Positions 26,386-36,198 of a DNA stretch of 64,000 nucleotides are shown here, piece by piece; the stretch's first letter is position 1; the number at the start of each line of letters is the position of its first letter. The position numbers and the translations under genes are program-made. The DNA is from Mycobacterium sp. BK086 (GTDB lineage Bacteria > Actinomycetota > Actinomycetes > Mycobacteriales > Mycobacteriaceae), in assembly GCA_004362315.1 (NCBI GenBank), contig SNWL01000003.1, forward strand, positions 434,001 through 498,000. The letters are read 5' to 3'. Below the pieces are notes generated by a model, which had not been told where the DNA came from, did no database searches, and worked only from the letters and a program-made list of their open reading frames with translations.

Positions 26386-28017
26386 TCAGTCGGCGGTCGA
26401 GCCGATCGGCTTGGTCTTGATGACGTAGCTCCCCACACCGTTGGGGTCGGGCGTGGAGAAGGTCGCCCCGTTGAGCTGGTACGTCGAGTTTCCGATCTTG
26501 ATCGTGAAATCGCCGGTCACGTTCCACACCGGCACCGAACCCTCGATCCAGGAGGTGTAGCCGGGGGCCACGGGGACCGTCATCGTTTGGGTGAAGGTCT
26601 TCGAGTTGGTCCAGGTGTGCCCGTACTTCGCTGTGATCTCGAGGTTGATCAGCGACGCGAGCTTGGCCAGCACGCCGCCGGACAGCTTGACGCTGACCTC
26701 GACATTGTCGGACTGGGTGACCGTGTCGGACAGGGCGACGGTGTACGTCGTCGGCGTTGACGTGGTGTTGGTGACCGGGGTGCCGATCGTGCGCACCGGG
26801 CTGAACCCGGCCACCTGACTCTTGGCCACATAGGAGCAGCCCGCCTGCGACCCGTCGTAGCAGATACCCGGAAGCACCTTGGCGATTTTGGCCGCGTCGT
26901 CGGCGCCGAGGGTGATGGTCGGGTTGCCGTTGTCTTTCGCGATCGCGAGACGGTCGTTGGGGACGTCGCACTGGCCGTTACCGCCGGCACTGCAGGTGGT
27001 GGCGCGCGAGTTGGTCTTGAATCCGATCTGGAAGGTGGTGCCGACGTAGCCTGCCGGGACGTAGCCGAAATCAGAAGGCGTGTAGCCGAATCCGACGGTG
27101 CCGAAATTCGTTGTGACAGAACCGGAGCTGAACAGGTACCAGGTCACGTCCCAGGGAGCCTCCCCGCCGGGCAGGATCACCGTGCCGACGGCGGGTCCGG
27201 AATCCAGATCGCCCGTGCTGCCCGCGTAGCCGTTGAACTTCAGCGGCGCCAGGGTGTAGTTGCGGAACCAGAAACGTTCGGTCACACCGAGAGTGGGTTT
27301 GACGGAGATGTTGATCGGCACCACCGCAAGGTCGTGCTGCCCGTCGTCGGCGATGACGATGGCGGTGTCGGTGCCACCGGATTCGGCGAAGTCGTCGTTC
27401 GGCTTGTAGTAGTAGGTGCCGTTGGCATTGATGGTCAGCGTGCCATTGGCAGGGCCCTGAGCGATCTGATACGTCAGCTTGTTGCCGTCGGGGTCCGAGG
27501 GCATCAGATCGCCGAGCACCTCACCGGTGACGAATTGGTAGAGCTCTCGGGGATGCAGCGCCGGAACGCCGTTGACGGGATTGGTGTCCGTTGCGCGCCG
27601 GTAGGCGTCCACGGCGTCGAGCAGCACGGTGCGCAGCGGCAGGATCGCGCCGATGCCCCCGAGGTTGGCAGGTTTCGGGGTGTAGCCGAGCATCGTGGCG
27701 AGATTGGCGGCGACCACGTCGACGCCGATCGCGATCGGTGAGGGTCCGCGCAGCTTCCTGGCGGCGGTCGCCGATGCGACGGGCGCGGGCGAGACCCGGG
27801 CCGCGCGGGCAGTGCCGGTCTTGGTGGCCGTGGCCGTCGGCGTCTTCGTCGCCGCGCGGGCGGGCCCCTTCGTCGCGGTCCGAGCGGTACTCGCCGTCGA
27901 TGACGAATCCGCCGCGCCCGAATCGGCCGACGCCGTCGCGCAGCTACCGATCGCCAGCCCTACTCCGATGGCGAACGCCGCCGCGGCCAGCCGCGGAACC
28001 AGAATTGTTGATTGCAC
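26386..28017 (-). CDS. Large secreted protein: cadherin-like repeat plus aerolysin-like C-terminal region
   Basis: 543 residues from GTG 28017, with GGAGG five bases upstream. A signal peptide ends near residues 25-32. Residues about 40-90 are Ala/Thr/Lys-rich and disordered. Residues about 165-240 resemble a cadherin/VCBS-type repeat ([20 protein letters not shown], then [20 protein letters not shown]). Residues about 240-340 are beta-rich with aromatic pairs; four cysteines (342, 350, 386, 394) may form disulfides. Residues about 415-510 alternate polar and hydrophobic ([57 protein letters not shown]), the pattern of the ETX/MTX2 aerolysin-type beta-pore family. That last call is inference. 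The gene sits between rel and apt, where M. tuberculosis has none. Confidence 0.72.
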   Translation of the reverse strand: MQSTILVPRLAAAAFAIGVGLAIGSCATASADSGAADSSSTASTARTATKGPARAATKTPTATATKTGTARAARVSPAPVASATAARKLRGPSPIAIGVDVVAANLATMLGYTPKPANLGGIGAILPLRTVLLDAVDAYRRATDTNPVNGVPALHPRELYQFVTGEVLGDLMPSDPDGNKLTYQIAQGPANGTLTINANGTYYYKPNDDFAESGGTDTAIVIADDGQHDLAVVPINISVKPTLGVTERFWFRNYTLAPLKFNGYAGSTGDLDSGPAVGTVILPGGEAPWDVTWYLFSSGSVTTNFGTVGFGYTPSDFGYVPAGYVGTTFQIGFKTNSRATTCSAGGNGQCDVPNDRLAIAKDNGNPTITLGADDAAKIAKVLPGICYDGSQAGCSYVAKSQVAGFSPVRTIGTPVTNTTSTPTTYTVALSDTVTQSDNVEVSVKLSGGVLAKLASLINLEITAKYGHTWTNSKTFTQTMTVPVAPGYTSWIEGSVPVWNVTGDFTIKIGNSTYQLNGATFSTPDPNGVGSYVIKTKPIGSTAD

Positions 28018-28165
28018 GGATGCCTCCTACGACAGGCCCCCGACAGGCCAAATATGTTGTCGCAGCAAGCATTGCGGACGTACCCGGCGCGGGCCTACGT
28101 GAATGTCAGACCGCCATCAGCCATTTGCCGGGCCGCCACCTGGCCACCCGCAGCGTTAACCGGAG

Positions 28166-28693
28166 TCAGACGGTTTGCAGGCTCGCCACCTGCAGAGGGG
28201 ACACCTTGTCCCGGCCGCCGAGTCCGGACAGTTCCAGCACGACGGCCGCCACCGGCACCTCTGCCCCGCTGGCGGCCAGCAAGGCACCCGCCGCGGCCAG
28301 TGTGCCGCCGGTCGCGAGCACGTCGTCGATGATCACGACGCGCCGCCCGGCCAGATCGATCCCGTCGGCGGGAATCTCGAGTGTCGCGGTCCCGTATTCG
28401 AGGGTGTAGCTCTGGCTGTGCACGGGCGGCGGCAGTTTTCCGCCCTTGCGGATGGCCAGCACGCCGATGCCCAGCCGATGGGCCACCGCACCACCCAGCA
28501 GGAATCCGCGGGCGTCGATGCCTGCCACCAGGTCGGCGCCGTCGGCGATCTCGGCGAGCGCGTCGGTGACCACGGCCAGGCCGTGGGGGTCGGCGAGCAC
28601 CGGGGTGAGGTCCTTGAACTGGATGCCGGGTTCGGGGAAGTCGGATACCTCGCGGGTCAGCGACTTGATGACATCGACGACGGATTCATTCAC
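28166..28693 (-). CDS. apt: Adenine phosphoribosyltransferase
   Basis: 175 residues from GTG 28693, which overlaps the upstream lipoprotein stop (GTGA). An ATG at 28708 is an alternative. It converts adenine and PRPP to AMP in purine salvage. Landmarks: [20 protein letters not shown], then [40 protein letters not shown], and the PRPP loop [20 protein letters not shown]. Same position as Rv2584c beside rel and secF. Operon order here: yajC, secD, secF, lipoprotein, apt. Confidence 0.95.
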   Translation of the reverse strand: MNESVVDVIKSLTREVSDFPEPGIQFKDLTPVLADPHGLAVVTDALAEIADGADLVAGIDARGFLLGGAVAHRLGIGVLAIRKGGKLPPPVHSQSYTLEYGTATLEIPADGIDLAGRRVVIIDDVLATGGTLAAAGALLAASGAEVPVAAVVLELSGLGGRDKVSPLQVASLQTV

Positions 28694-30339
28694 TTCTCGT
28701 ACACCCATCGGTCCATGTTCCAGCCCGCGCCCCATTTGGTCGGATTGCCTTCTACGGCATACATCTTCTTCGATGCCAGCACCGTGCGCTGCTGACGGTA
28801 CAGCGGCAGGGTCGGCATGTCGCCCCACAGGATCGGCGAGCTGTCGCTCAGCAGCCGGGCCTGTTCCTTGGCATCGCCGGTGACCGCCAGCGCCGAGATG
28901 ATGCCGTCGATCTGCGGGTTGACGTAGCGGGGCAGATTGTTGCCGTCGCCGGAGAACAGCGTGTAGGCGTCCAGCGCCGACGACCCCGTCGACCCGCTGC
29001 CCGCCGCGCCGCCGGTGCTGGCCAGCAGGACGTCGATCTTGCCGTCGCGCAGCGTCTGCGGACCCGTGGTGTTCGTGGTCGTGTCGACGATCGTAATACC
29101 TGCTGCGGCACAAGATTTCGTGATGGCACCGACGGTGGCCGCCAGGCGGGGGTTGGGCGCCTGATAGCCGAGGCGTACGACCAGAGGCTGACCGCCGAGC
29201 GCATCGCGGGCGGCATCGGGGTTGGCCGGACCGAACTGGCCGGCGATCGCGACGCCCTCGATCGCACCGAACGCGTCATCGCTGGCGGGGTTGAGCCGGA
29301 CATTGGAGATCGGGGTTTCGGAGTTCAGCGCGATCAGATCGCGCGGAGTGCACAGTGCCACCGCACGCCGGGCCGGTGTCGCCGCCAGCGGGCCGTCGGG
29401 GGCGAAGATGAGCTGCTCGATACCGCCGGAGGGAAATTCGTGACGGTCGTAGCCGTCGGGGGTGGTCAGGGTGCCCGACGATCCGGTGGCGACGTCGACC
29501 ACCTGGAAGGTGCCGTTGTTGATCCGGTCCTGCACGTCGACGCCGCGCGGCCACACGGTGATCCGCTTGGTGATCGGTTTGGCGCCCCACCAGCGGTCGT
29601 TGGCGGTCAGCACCACCGCACCCTCGGGCAGCACCGAATCGATCTTGTAGGGACCCGACGACGGGAACCGCTTGAGGTCCACACCGGGCTTGAGATCCCA
29701 GATCGTGTTCCACGCCTGGGCGATGCGATCGACGGCGGCGGAATCACCGCTCTGGATGGCCCGGGTGACGTCCAGGCCCAGCACGTCACCGATCACGTGG
29801 GACGGCATCATCGATGTCGCGGTGAACAGCTGCTGGTAGTCGATGACGGCGCGGCCCGGCAGATAGGTCACCCGGGCCTTCTTCTGGCCGGGCTGGCAGT
29901 CGATGCCGTCGATGTCCAGGTAGCCGGCCCGGCTCGCGGCGTCGAAGGCCGGGAACCGCCCGGACTGCGCCGCCCACGCCAGCACCATGTCGTCACACGT
30001 CACCGGCTTGCCGTCGGAATAGGTGGCCTTGTCCGAGATCTGGTAATCCAGCACCAGCGGGTCACGGCCGACCACCGACACCGAACCGAAGTCGTGGTCG
30101 GCCAGCACCTGCCCGTCAGGGCCGTGGAAGTTGAACCCGGCCAGCACCCTGGCGAAGGCCTGCGGGCCTGCCGAGGCAGCACCGGTGACGGTGTTGGTGT
30201 TGTAGCTGGTCAGCATGCCGTCGACGGCATAGTTGATCTGGTCTGCCGGGCTTCCCGAACACGACGTCAGCACACTGGACGCGATCACTCCCACGACAGC
30301 CGCCGCCACCGCGGCGGCGCGCCGGCGCCCGACTGCCAT
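28690..30339 (-). CDS. ABC transporter family substrate-binding lipoprotein (SBP_bac_5)
   Basis: 549 residues. The N-terminal signal carries a lipobox, VLTSC, so the protein is a membrane-anchored lipoprotein. The body is of the oligopeptide-binding SBP_bac_5 type ([20 protein letters not shown], then [20 protein letters not shown]). It corresponds to Rv2585c. No permease or ATPase is adjacent, so it either works with a distant transporter or has another role. Its fixed position downstream of secDF in mycobacteria suggests an export-linked function, which is inference. It starts six bases after the secF stop. Confidence 0.9.
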   Translation of the reverse strand: MAVGRRRAAAVAAAVVGVIASSVLTSCSGSPADQINYAVDGMLTSYNTNTVTGAASAGPQAFARVLAGFNFHGPDGQVLADHDFGSVSVVGRDPLVLDYQISDKATYSDGKPVTCDDMVLAWAAQSGRFPAFDAASRAGYLDIDGIDCQPGQKKARVTYLPGRAVIDYQQLFTATSMMPSHVIGDVLGLDVTRAIQSGDSAAVDRIAQAWNTIWDLKPGVDLKRFPSSGPYKIDSVLPEGAVVLTANDRWWGAKPITKRITVWPRGVDVQDRINNGTFQVVDVATGSSGTLTTPDGYDRHEFPSGGIEQLIFAPDGPLAATPARRAVALCTPRDLIALNSETPISNVRLNPASDDAFGAIEGVAIAGQFGPANPDAARDALGGQPLVVRLGYQAPNPRLAATVGAITKSCAAAGITIVDTTTNTTGPQTLRDGKIDVLLASTGGAAGSGSTGSSALDAYTLFSGDGNNLPRYVNPQIDGIISALAVTGDAKEQARLLSDSSPILWGDMPTLPLYRQQRTVLASKKMYAVEGNPTKWGAGWNMDRWVYEK

Positions 30340-30345
30340 GGCTCG

Positions 30346-31599
30346 CTATCGCCCGCGGGTGCTGCGTTTGCCCGTCGGCCGGCTCGGCCGGGCACCCGGC
30401 GAGGGCTTGTTGCCGACGGCCGGCGTGCCGCCGATGGCGGCTTCGGCCGGGACCGATCTGGCGGCCTTGTCCAGGCTGACGGCACCCCCGGTGACGACCT
30501 CGCTGGCGCTGGCACCGGCCGCCGACGGCTTGCGCCGGTTGAGCACTCGGCGGGTGTGGGTCCGCACCAGATCGGTGCGTTCACGCAGCGACACGAGCAG
30601 CGGGGTGGCGAAGAAGATCGACGAGAAGGTTCCGACGATCACGCCGACCAGCTGCACCAGCGCGAGGTCCATCAGGGTGCCGACTCCCAGCAGCCAGACC
30701 GCGACGACCATCAGCGCGAGGATCGGCAACACCGAGATGAGGCTGGTGTTGATCGAGCGCATGAAGGTCTGGTTGACCGCGAGGTTGGCCTGTTCGGCGA
30801 ACGTTCTTCGGGTGGTGTGCTCGAAGCCGTGCGTGTTCTCCTCGACCTTGTCGAACACGATGACCGTGTCGTAGAGCGAGAAGCCCAGAATCGTGAGCAG
30901 ACCGATGACCGTTGCGGGCGTCACCTCGAAGCCGACGAGTGAGTACACCCCCGCGGTGACGACGAGGTCGAACACCAGCGTCGCCAGCGCCGAGATCGCC
31001 ATGTAGCGCTCGTAGCGGATGGTGATGTAGATGGCGGCCAGCCCGAGGAACACCGCGAGCGCGTACAGCGCCTTCTTGGTGATCTGGCCGCCCCAGGTCT
31101 CCGAGACCGCCGAGTCGCTGATGACGTCCTTGCTGGCCTGGCCGTCAGAACCCTTGGGGCCGAACGCATCGAACAGCGCGGTGCGCAACTCGTCGGTCTC
31201 GGTGTTGTTCAGCGCCTCCGAGCGGATCTGCACGGTCGCCGACGCGCCGTTGCCGACCAACACGACGGACTCCGGCGCCTTGCCGAGCGTCTTGCTGTAG
31301 ACGTCCTCCACCTGCTGGGTGGTGACGACGCCGTTCTTGCCGGCAACCGGCATCGAGACCTTGGTGCCGCCCTCGAAGTCGATGCCCAGGGTGAAGCCCT
31401 TGATGGCGATGCTGGCGATGCAGACCGCGACGATCAACCCACTGATCGCGTACCACATCTTGCGCCGGCCGATGACCTCGAACGCGCCGGTGCCGGTGTA
31501 GAGGCGAACGAAGAAGCCGTGCTTGGGCGCGGCGGTGGCTTCCAGATCGGGCGCCTCGACGGCGGTGGACTCGGTGTCGTCCGCGATGTCCTTGGCCAT
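30346..31599 (-). CDS. secF: Protein translocase subunit SecF
   Basis: 417 residues. One N-terminal membrane helix (WYAISGLIVAVCIASIAIKG), then GIDFEGGTKVSMPV, the SecF counterpart of the SecD GxDLxGG region. Later helices include VFLGLAAIYITIRYERYMAI and ATVIGLLTILGFSLYDTVIV (the conserved D-T-V motif). The C-terminal tail is Arg/Ser-rich. With SecD and YajC it drives late protein export using the proton gradient. Five bases separate it from secD. Confidence 0.96.
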   Translation of the reverse strand: MAKDIADDTESTAVEAPDLEATAAPKHGFFVRLYTGTGAFEVIGRRKMWYAISGLIVAVCIASIAIKGFTLGIDFEGGTKVSMPVAGKNGVVTTQQVEDVYSKTLGKAPESVVLVGNGASATVQIRSEALNNTETDELRTALFDAFGPKGSDGQASKDVISDSAVSETWGGQITKKALYALAVFLGLAAIYITIRYERYMAISALATLVFDLVVTAGVYSLVGFEVTPATVIGLLTILGFSLYDTVIVFDKVEENTHGFEHTTRRTFAEQANLAVNQTFMRSINTSLISVLPILALMVVAVWLLGVGTLMDLALVQLVGVIVGTFSSIFFATPLLVSLRERTDLVRTHTRRVLNRRKPSAAGASASEVVTGGAVSLDKAARSVPAEAAIGGTPAVGNKPSPGARPSRPTGKRSTRGR

Positions 31600-31604
31600 G
31601 TGAG

Positions 31605-33446
31605 TTACCTCCGTCCCGTCGCTGTTTCGGCCGCTCGGCGTTCGCGGGCTATCTGCTGGATCGCGCCAAGACCGTTGAAGGCGGGTTTGGCCATCGTGGG
31701 CGACTTCGACGCCAGGTACACCAGCGGCCAGGTCACCAGGAACACCACCACGACGTCGAGGATCGTGGTCAGCCCCAACGTGAACGCGAAGCCCTTCACC
31801 TGACCGACGGCCATGATGTAGAGCACCGCAGCCGCCAGGAACGTCACGGCGTTGCCGGACAGAATCGTCTTACGGGCCCGTGCCCAACCGCGTGGCACCG
31901 CCGAGCGGAACGAACGCCCTTCTCGGATTTCGTCTTTGATGCGTTCGAAGAACACCACGAACGAGTCGGCGGTGGTACCGATACCGATGATCAGACCCGC
32001 GATACCGGCCAGGTCGAGGGTGTAGTTGATGTATCTGCCCAGGAGCACCAGGATCCCGAACACCATGGCGCCCGAAGCGATCAGCGACAGTGCCGTCAAC
32101 AAGCCCAGCACTCGGTAGTAGAGCAGCGAATACAGCAACACCAGCGCAAGTCCGACCGCACCCGCGATCAGACCCGCCCGAAGCGACGCCAATCCCAGTG
32201 TCGCCGAGACGGTTTCAGCCTCCGAGGATTCGAACGACAGCGGCAGCGAGCCGTACTTGAGGACGTTGGCCAGCTGCTTGGCGCTGTCGGCGGTGAACGG
32301 CGGGTTGCCGCCGCTGATCTGGGTGCGCCCGCCCGGAATCGCTTCCCGGATCTGCGGGGCGCTGACGACCTGCGAGTCGAGCGTGAACGCCGTCTGGGTG
32401 CCGATGTTGGCTGCGGTGAAGTCGGCCCACGTGGTCGCGGCCTGGTCCTTGAAGGACAGGTCGACGACGTAGGCACCGCTCTGGTTGTCCAGCCCGGACG
32501 TCGCGTCCTTGATCTGGTCGCCGCTGATGATCGACTTGTCCAGCACGTAGATGTACTTGTGGTCCTGCGAGCAGGCCACCAGCGGCTTGTCCGCGTCGTC
32601 GTTGCCGGCCAGGATGTCGGGCTGATCGCACTTGCCCGCCATGTACTGCACAGCGATCAGCAGCAGATTCTGGTTGGTGCTCTGGCGCAGTTCCTTCTCG
32701 AACTTGATGCGCGCGGCGAGGTCCTTACGGGGGTCCGGCGGCCCGGGTGCAGGCGCGGGAGCGCCGGGTGCGGGCGCTCCTGGCGCCGGGGCCGCGGTCG
32801 GCGGGGCCGGCTGGCCGGGGGCCGGCGCGGGTGCCGGGGCGGGCTCGCCTGGCGTCGGAGACGGCGACGGTGCCGGCTCGGCCGGGTACGGACGTGGCTG
32901 GGGTGCGGGCGCCGCCGGGTTGGCCGGGGCAGGCGCGGGTGCGGCCGGTGGCGCACCGGGCGCGGGAGCTGGGGCACCGGGAGGTGCGGGCGCGGGTGTC
33001 GGTCCGCCCGGGCCTTGCGCCCCGGGCACGCCTGCGGCCTGCATCTGCTGCTTGATCGCCTCGATCGGGATCGGCTGGCCGATCACCGGCCGGATGAACA
33101 ACCGGGCGGTCTGGCCGAGGTTGCGGGCCTCGTTGCCGTCGTTACCGGGCACCGTGATGACCAGGTTGTCGCCGTCGATCACGACTTCCGAACCCGCAAC
33201 GCCGAGTCCGTTCACGCGGTCGTTGATGATCTGCTGCGCCTGGTTCAGCGCATCGGTGGTCGGCTTGGATCCGTCCGGGGTGCGCGCGGTGAGCGTGACA
33301 CGGGTGCCACCCTGCAGGTCGATGCCCAGCTTGGCGTTGGCGTGTTTGTCCCCGGTGAGGAAAACGAGTGCGTAAACCCCGATGAGCAGGACCAGGAACA
33401 GCGCCAGCCAGCGGTAGGGATGCACCGGCGCCGAAGACGATGCCAC
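31605..33446 (-). CDS. secD: Protein translocase subunit SecD
   Basis: 613 residues from GTG 33446. It starts with a membrane helix ([20 protein letters not shown]), then [16 protein letters not shown]. Residues about 140-239 form a Pro/Ala-rich insertion of roughly 100 residues in the extracytoplasmic P1 region. C-terminal helices include [20 protein letters not shown] followed by [15 protein letters not shown]. Mycobacterial SecD proteins carry Pro-rich insertions, but this one is long. It forms the SecDF export motor with the adjacent secF product. Confidence 0.96.
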   Translation of the reverse strand: MASSSAPVHPYRWLALFLVLLIGVYALVFLTGDKHANAKLGIDLQGGTRVTLTARTPDGSKPTTDALNQAQQIINDRVNGLGVAGSEVVIDGDNLVITVPGNDGNEARNLGQTARLFIRPVIGQPIPIEAIKQQMQAAGVPGAQGPGGPTPAPAPPGAPAPAPGAPPAAPAPAPANPAAPAPQPRPYPAEPAPSPSPTPGEPAPAPAPAPGQPAPPTAAPAPGAPAPGAPAPAPGPPDPRKDLAARIKFEKELRQSTNQNLLLIAVQYMAGKCDQPDILAGNDDADKPLVACSQDHKYIYVLDKSIISGDQIKDATSGLDNQSGAYVVDLSFKDQAATTWADFTAANIGTQTAFTLDSQVVSAPQIREAIPGGRTQISGGNPPFTADSAKQLANVLKYGSLPLSFESSEAETVSATLGLASLRAGLIAGAVGLALVLLYSLLYYRVLGLLTALSLIASGAMVFGILVLLGRYINYTLDLAGIAGLIIGIGTTADSFVVFFERIKDEIREGRSFRSAVPRGWARARKTILSGNAVTFLAAAVLYIMAVGQVKGFAFTLGLTTILDVVVVFLVTWPLVYLASKSPTMAKPAFNGLGAIQQIARERRAAETATGRR

Positions 33447-33465
33447 GTTGTTGTCTCTCCTAGGT

Positions 33466-33505
33466 TTTGTGCCGCGTCCCGCTGGGTCTTTGTGCCGCGT
33501 CCCGC
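33466..33505. repeat. Tandem 17-bp direct repeat in the yajC-secD gap
   Basis: TTTGTGCCGCGTCCCGC occurs at 33466-33482 and again at 33489-33505, six bases apart, within the 108-bp gap between yajC and secD. The copies are identical. This could be a small regulatory repeat in the secD leader or a replication-slippage duplication. Confidence 0.7.
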
Positions 33506-33554
33506 GAGCGCCTCCTCCGAGCTTCCGCTAGAGGGTACGTGGTGTGCCTGGCGA

Positions 33555-33890
33555 TCAGTCTTTGGTGAGGCGGGGCGCGTCGGTGTCGGTGATCTCGGTG
33601 GCAGTGGATTCCACCTCATCGGCGTCGGGCTCCTCGTCCACGATGACGTCGCGGACGGCGAGCTTCAGCCAGGTGGTCACCACGCCGGGGGCGATCTCCA
33701 GGTCGACGCTGTCGTCGGTGATCCCGGTGATGGTGCCCTCGATACCGGAGGTGGTGTGCACCCGGTCGCCGACGGTCAGCGACTCGTGCAGGTCGATGGT
33801 GGCCTGCATGGCCTTGCGCTGACGCCGGGAGGCGAAATACATGAATGCGCCCATGATGATGATCAGGGGCAGGAAGACGAGCAGGTCCAT
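33555..33890 (-). CDS. yajC: Preprotein translocase subunit YajC
   Basis: 111 residues from ATG 33890. One membrane helix (LVFLPLIIIMGAFMYFASRR) is followed by the YajC domain: RKAMQATIDLHESLTVGDRV, then TTSGIEGTITGITDDSVDLE. The acidic C-terminal tail is normal. It associates with SecDF. First gene of yajC-secD-secF; the larger frame to 34346 is unsupported. Confidence 0.94.
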   Translation of the reverse strand: MDLLVFLPLIIIMGAFMYFASRRQRKAMQATIDLHESLTVGDRVHTTSGIEGTITGITDDSVDLEIAPGVVTTWLKLAVRDVIVDEEPDADEVESTATEITDTDAPRLTKD

Positions 33891-34022
33891 GGCGGAAACG
33901 ATTCTTTCGTATCGGGTGCGGGGTAAGCGCTCCGCGACCGTCAGGTCACGGGCTTCATAGCTGCCCAGTCTGCCATTGTCCGGGTTCGGGTCCGACCGGC
34001 ACCGTCCATGGAAGATGGTCGG

Positions 34023-34703
34023 ATGGACCTGATCGACACGCTGCGCAGCACCGGCTCGGTGCGCGAGTTCACCGATGAGCCCGTCGACGATGCCGCCCTG
34101 GCGCGGATTCTGGACACCGCGCGCTTCGCCCCCAGCGGCGCCAACGCGCAGGCCTGGCGGGTGGTCGTGGTCAAGGATCCGGCCGTGCGCGCTCGGCTGC
34201 GCGACCTCTATCAACAGCCCTGGGCCGACTACCTGACGCTGACAGCCGCCGGCCTGCGCCCCTGGTCGCCGGTCAACGACCGCGACGCCGAGACGGCCGC
34301 GCTGGGGGCCGGGGCGGACATCACGGTCGGCGGAATGGCCGCGCATCTCGACCAGGTGCCGGTGCTGCTGGCGCTGTTCGCCGACCTCGCGCAGCTGGCC
34401 GCGGTCGATCGTGACCTCGACCGGTATTCACTGGCCGGCGGCGCGTCCGTCTACCCGTTCGCCTGGAACATCCTGCTGGCCGCGCGGGCCGAAGGCGTCG
34501 GCGGCGTGCTGACGACGATGTTGATCCGGGCCGAAGACGAGGTGAAGCGGCTGCTGGGCGCCGAAGATCCGCTGGTGTTGGCCGCGGTGATCGCGCTGGG
34601 ACATCCGGTTCACCAGGTCCGCAGGCTCACCCGCGAGCCCGTCGAATCGTTCACCACCGTCGATCGGATCGACGGGGCGCCGTTCTCCCCCGGCACCGGC
34701 TAG
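34023..34703 (+). CDS. Nitroreductase-family protein
   Basis: 226 residues from ATG 34023 (MDLIDTLRSTGSVREFTDEP); a possible start 15 bases upstream is less typical. FMN-binding features: the N-terminal R-S-x-R-x-F type motif (TGSVREF), APSGANAQAWRVVVVKDP, and GGASVYPFAWNILLAARAEG followed by LGHP near the C-terminus. These enzymes bind FMN and reduce nitro groups, quinones or enones with NAD(P)H. Substrate unknown. It is followed by a 10-bp inverted repeat before gabT. Confidence 0.88.
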   Translation: MDLIDTLRSTGSVREFTDEPVDDAALARILDTARFAPSGANAQAWRVVVVKDPAVRARLRDLYQQPWADYLTLTAAGLRPWSPVNDRDAETAALGAGADITVGGMAAHLDQVPVLLALFADLAQLAAVDRDLDRYSLAGGASVYPFAWNILLAARAEGVGGVLTTMLIRAEDEVKRLLGAEDPLVLAAVIALGHPVHQVRRLTREPVESFTTVDRIDGAPFSPGTG

Positions 34704-34712
34704 ACACCAACC

Positions 34713-34748
34713 GATTACGTCGATTTTGCCGTCCCCAACGACGTAATC
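34713..34748. repeat. Perfect 10-bp inverted repeat between nitroreductase and gabT
   Basis: GATTACGTCG (34713-34722) and CGACGTAATC (34739-34748) flank a 16-base spacer. It lies ten bases after the nitroreductase stop and 109 bp before gabT. It may be a terminator hairpin without a U-tract, or an operator for gabT. Confidence 0.55.
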
Positions 34749-34857
34749 CATTATCGATGGCGCCCTCAAACCGGGTTTTCAGTTGCACAGCGCCGTCTCC
34801 CGACTAGGCTCGGATGGCCCGCTTCGTGCAGTGCCGCCTTCGTCTAGGAGATCAGAA

Positions 34858-36198
34858 GTGACCACCCTCGAGCAGAGCCGCAAACTCGTCACCGACATCC
34901 CCGGCCCCGCGTCCCTCGAGCTGTCCAAACGCCGAGTCGCCGCGGTCTCGCACGGTGTCGGCGTGACGATGCCGATCTACGCCGCCCGCGCCGGCGGCGG
35001 GATCATCGAGGACGTCGACGGCAACCGGCTGATCGATCTGGGTTCCGGGATCGCGGTGACGACGATCGGCAACTCCTCGCCGCGGGTGGTGGACGCGGTG
35101 CGCGCCCAGGTCGCCGACTTCACCCATACCTGCTTCATGGTGACGCCGTACGAGGAGTACATCGCCGTCGCCGAGCACCTCAACCGCCTCACCCCCGGCT
35201 CGTACGAGAAGCGGTCGGCGCTGTTCAACTCCGGCGCCGAAGCGGTGGAGAACGCGATCAAGATCGCCCGCGCCTACACCCGCAAGACCGCGGTGGTGGC
35301 CTTCGATCACGCCTATCACGGGCGCACCAACCTGACGATGGCGCTGACCGCCAAGTCGATGCCCTACAAGAGCGGCTTCGGCCCGTTCGCGCCCGAGGTC
35401 TACCGCGCACCCATGTCCTACCCCTACCGCGACGGTCTGATCGACAAGGAATGGGCAACCGACGGTGAACTGGCCGCCGAGCGGGCACTGACCGTGATCG
35501 ACAAGCAGATCGGCGCGGCCAACCTGGCCGCCGTCGTCATCGAGCCCATTCAGGGTGAGGGCGGCTTCATCGTTCCCGCGCCCGGATTCCTGCCCGCGTT
35601 GCGGGCCTGGTGCACCGACAACAACGTCGTGTTCATCGCCGACGAGGTGCAGACCGGGTTCGCGCGCACCGGGGCGATGTTCGCCTGTGAGGACGAAGGC
35701 ATCGAGCCCGATCTCATCGTGACCGCCAAGGGTATTGCCGACGGCCTGCCGCTGGCGGCGGTCACAGGGCGTGCCGAGGTCATGGATGCCCCGCACGTCA
35801 GCGGCCTCGGTGGCACCTACGGCGGCAACCCGGTGGCGTGTGCGGCGGCGCTGGCCACCATCGAGACCATCGAGCTCGACGGTCTGGTGGCGCGCGCCAA
35901 GCAGATCGAAGCGGTGATGAAGGACAAGCTGGGCCGGATCCAGGCCGACGACGATCGCATCGGCGACGTCCGCGGTCGCGGCGCGATGATCGCCGTCGAG
36001 CTGGTGAAATCCGGTACCGGCGAACCGGATCCGGAACTCACCAAGAATCTGGCCGCCAAGGCGCACGCCCAGGGCGTGCTGGTGTTGACCTGTGGCACGT
36101 TCGGCAATGTGCTGCGGTTCCTGCCGCCGCTGACGATCAGCGACGAGCTGCTGCTCGAAGGACTCGGGGTGCTGGCCGACATTCTGGCCGAGCTCTGA
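34858..36198 (+). CDS. gabT: 4-aminobutyrate aminotransferase
   Basis: 446 residues from GTG 34858 with a TAGGAG site eight bases upstream. A class III PLP aminotransferase converting GABA plus 2-oxoglutarate to succinate semialdehyde and glutamate. Landmarks: YAARAGGGIIEDVDGNRLID, NSGAEAVENAIKIARAYTRK, VIEPIQGEGGFIVPAPGF, FIADEVQTGFARTGAMFACE, and the PLP lysine in IVTAKGIADGLPLAAVTG. Corresponds to Rv2589. Its stop overlaps the aldehyde dehydrogenase start (TGATG). Confidence 0.95.
   Translation: MTTLEQSRKLVTDIPGPASLELSKRRVAAVSHGVGVTMPIYAARAGGGIIEDVDGNRLIDLGSGIAVTTIGNSSPRVVDAVRAQVADFTHTCFMVTPYEEYIAVAEHLNRLTPGSYEKRSALFNSGAEAVENAIKIARAYTRKTAVVAFDHAYHGRTNLTMALTAKSMPYKSGFGPFAPEVYRAPMSYPYRDGLIDKEWATDGELAAERALTVIDKQIGAANLAAVVIEPIQGEGGFIVPAPGFLPALRAWCTDNNVVFIADEVQTGFARTGAMFACEDEGIEPDLIVTAKGIADGLPLAAVTGRAEVMDAPHVSGLGGTYGGNPVACAAALATIETIELDGLVARAKQIEAVMKDKLGRIQADDDRIGDVRGRGAMIAVELVKSGTGEPDPELTKNLAAKAHAQGVLVLTCGTFGNVLRFLPPLTISDELLLEGLGVLADILAEL

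Noticed and set aside
25149..26420. 423-codon plus-strand open frame
   Set aside because: It is the reverse of rel; composition is His/Arg/Gly-rich with no recognisable motif.
28166..29113. Long apt reading frame of 315 residues
   Set aside because: The extra N-terminus is the out-of-frame reverse of the lipoprotein gene; the coupled GTG 28693 suits the Apt family length.
33466..33505. CRISPR-like array
   Set aside because: Only two 17-bp copies six bases apart, with no spacers of proper length and no cas genes.
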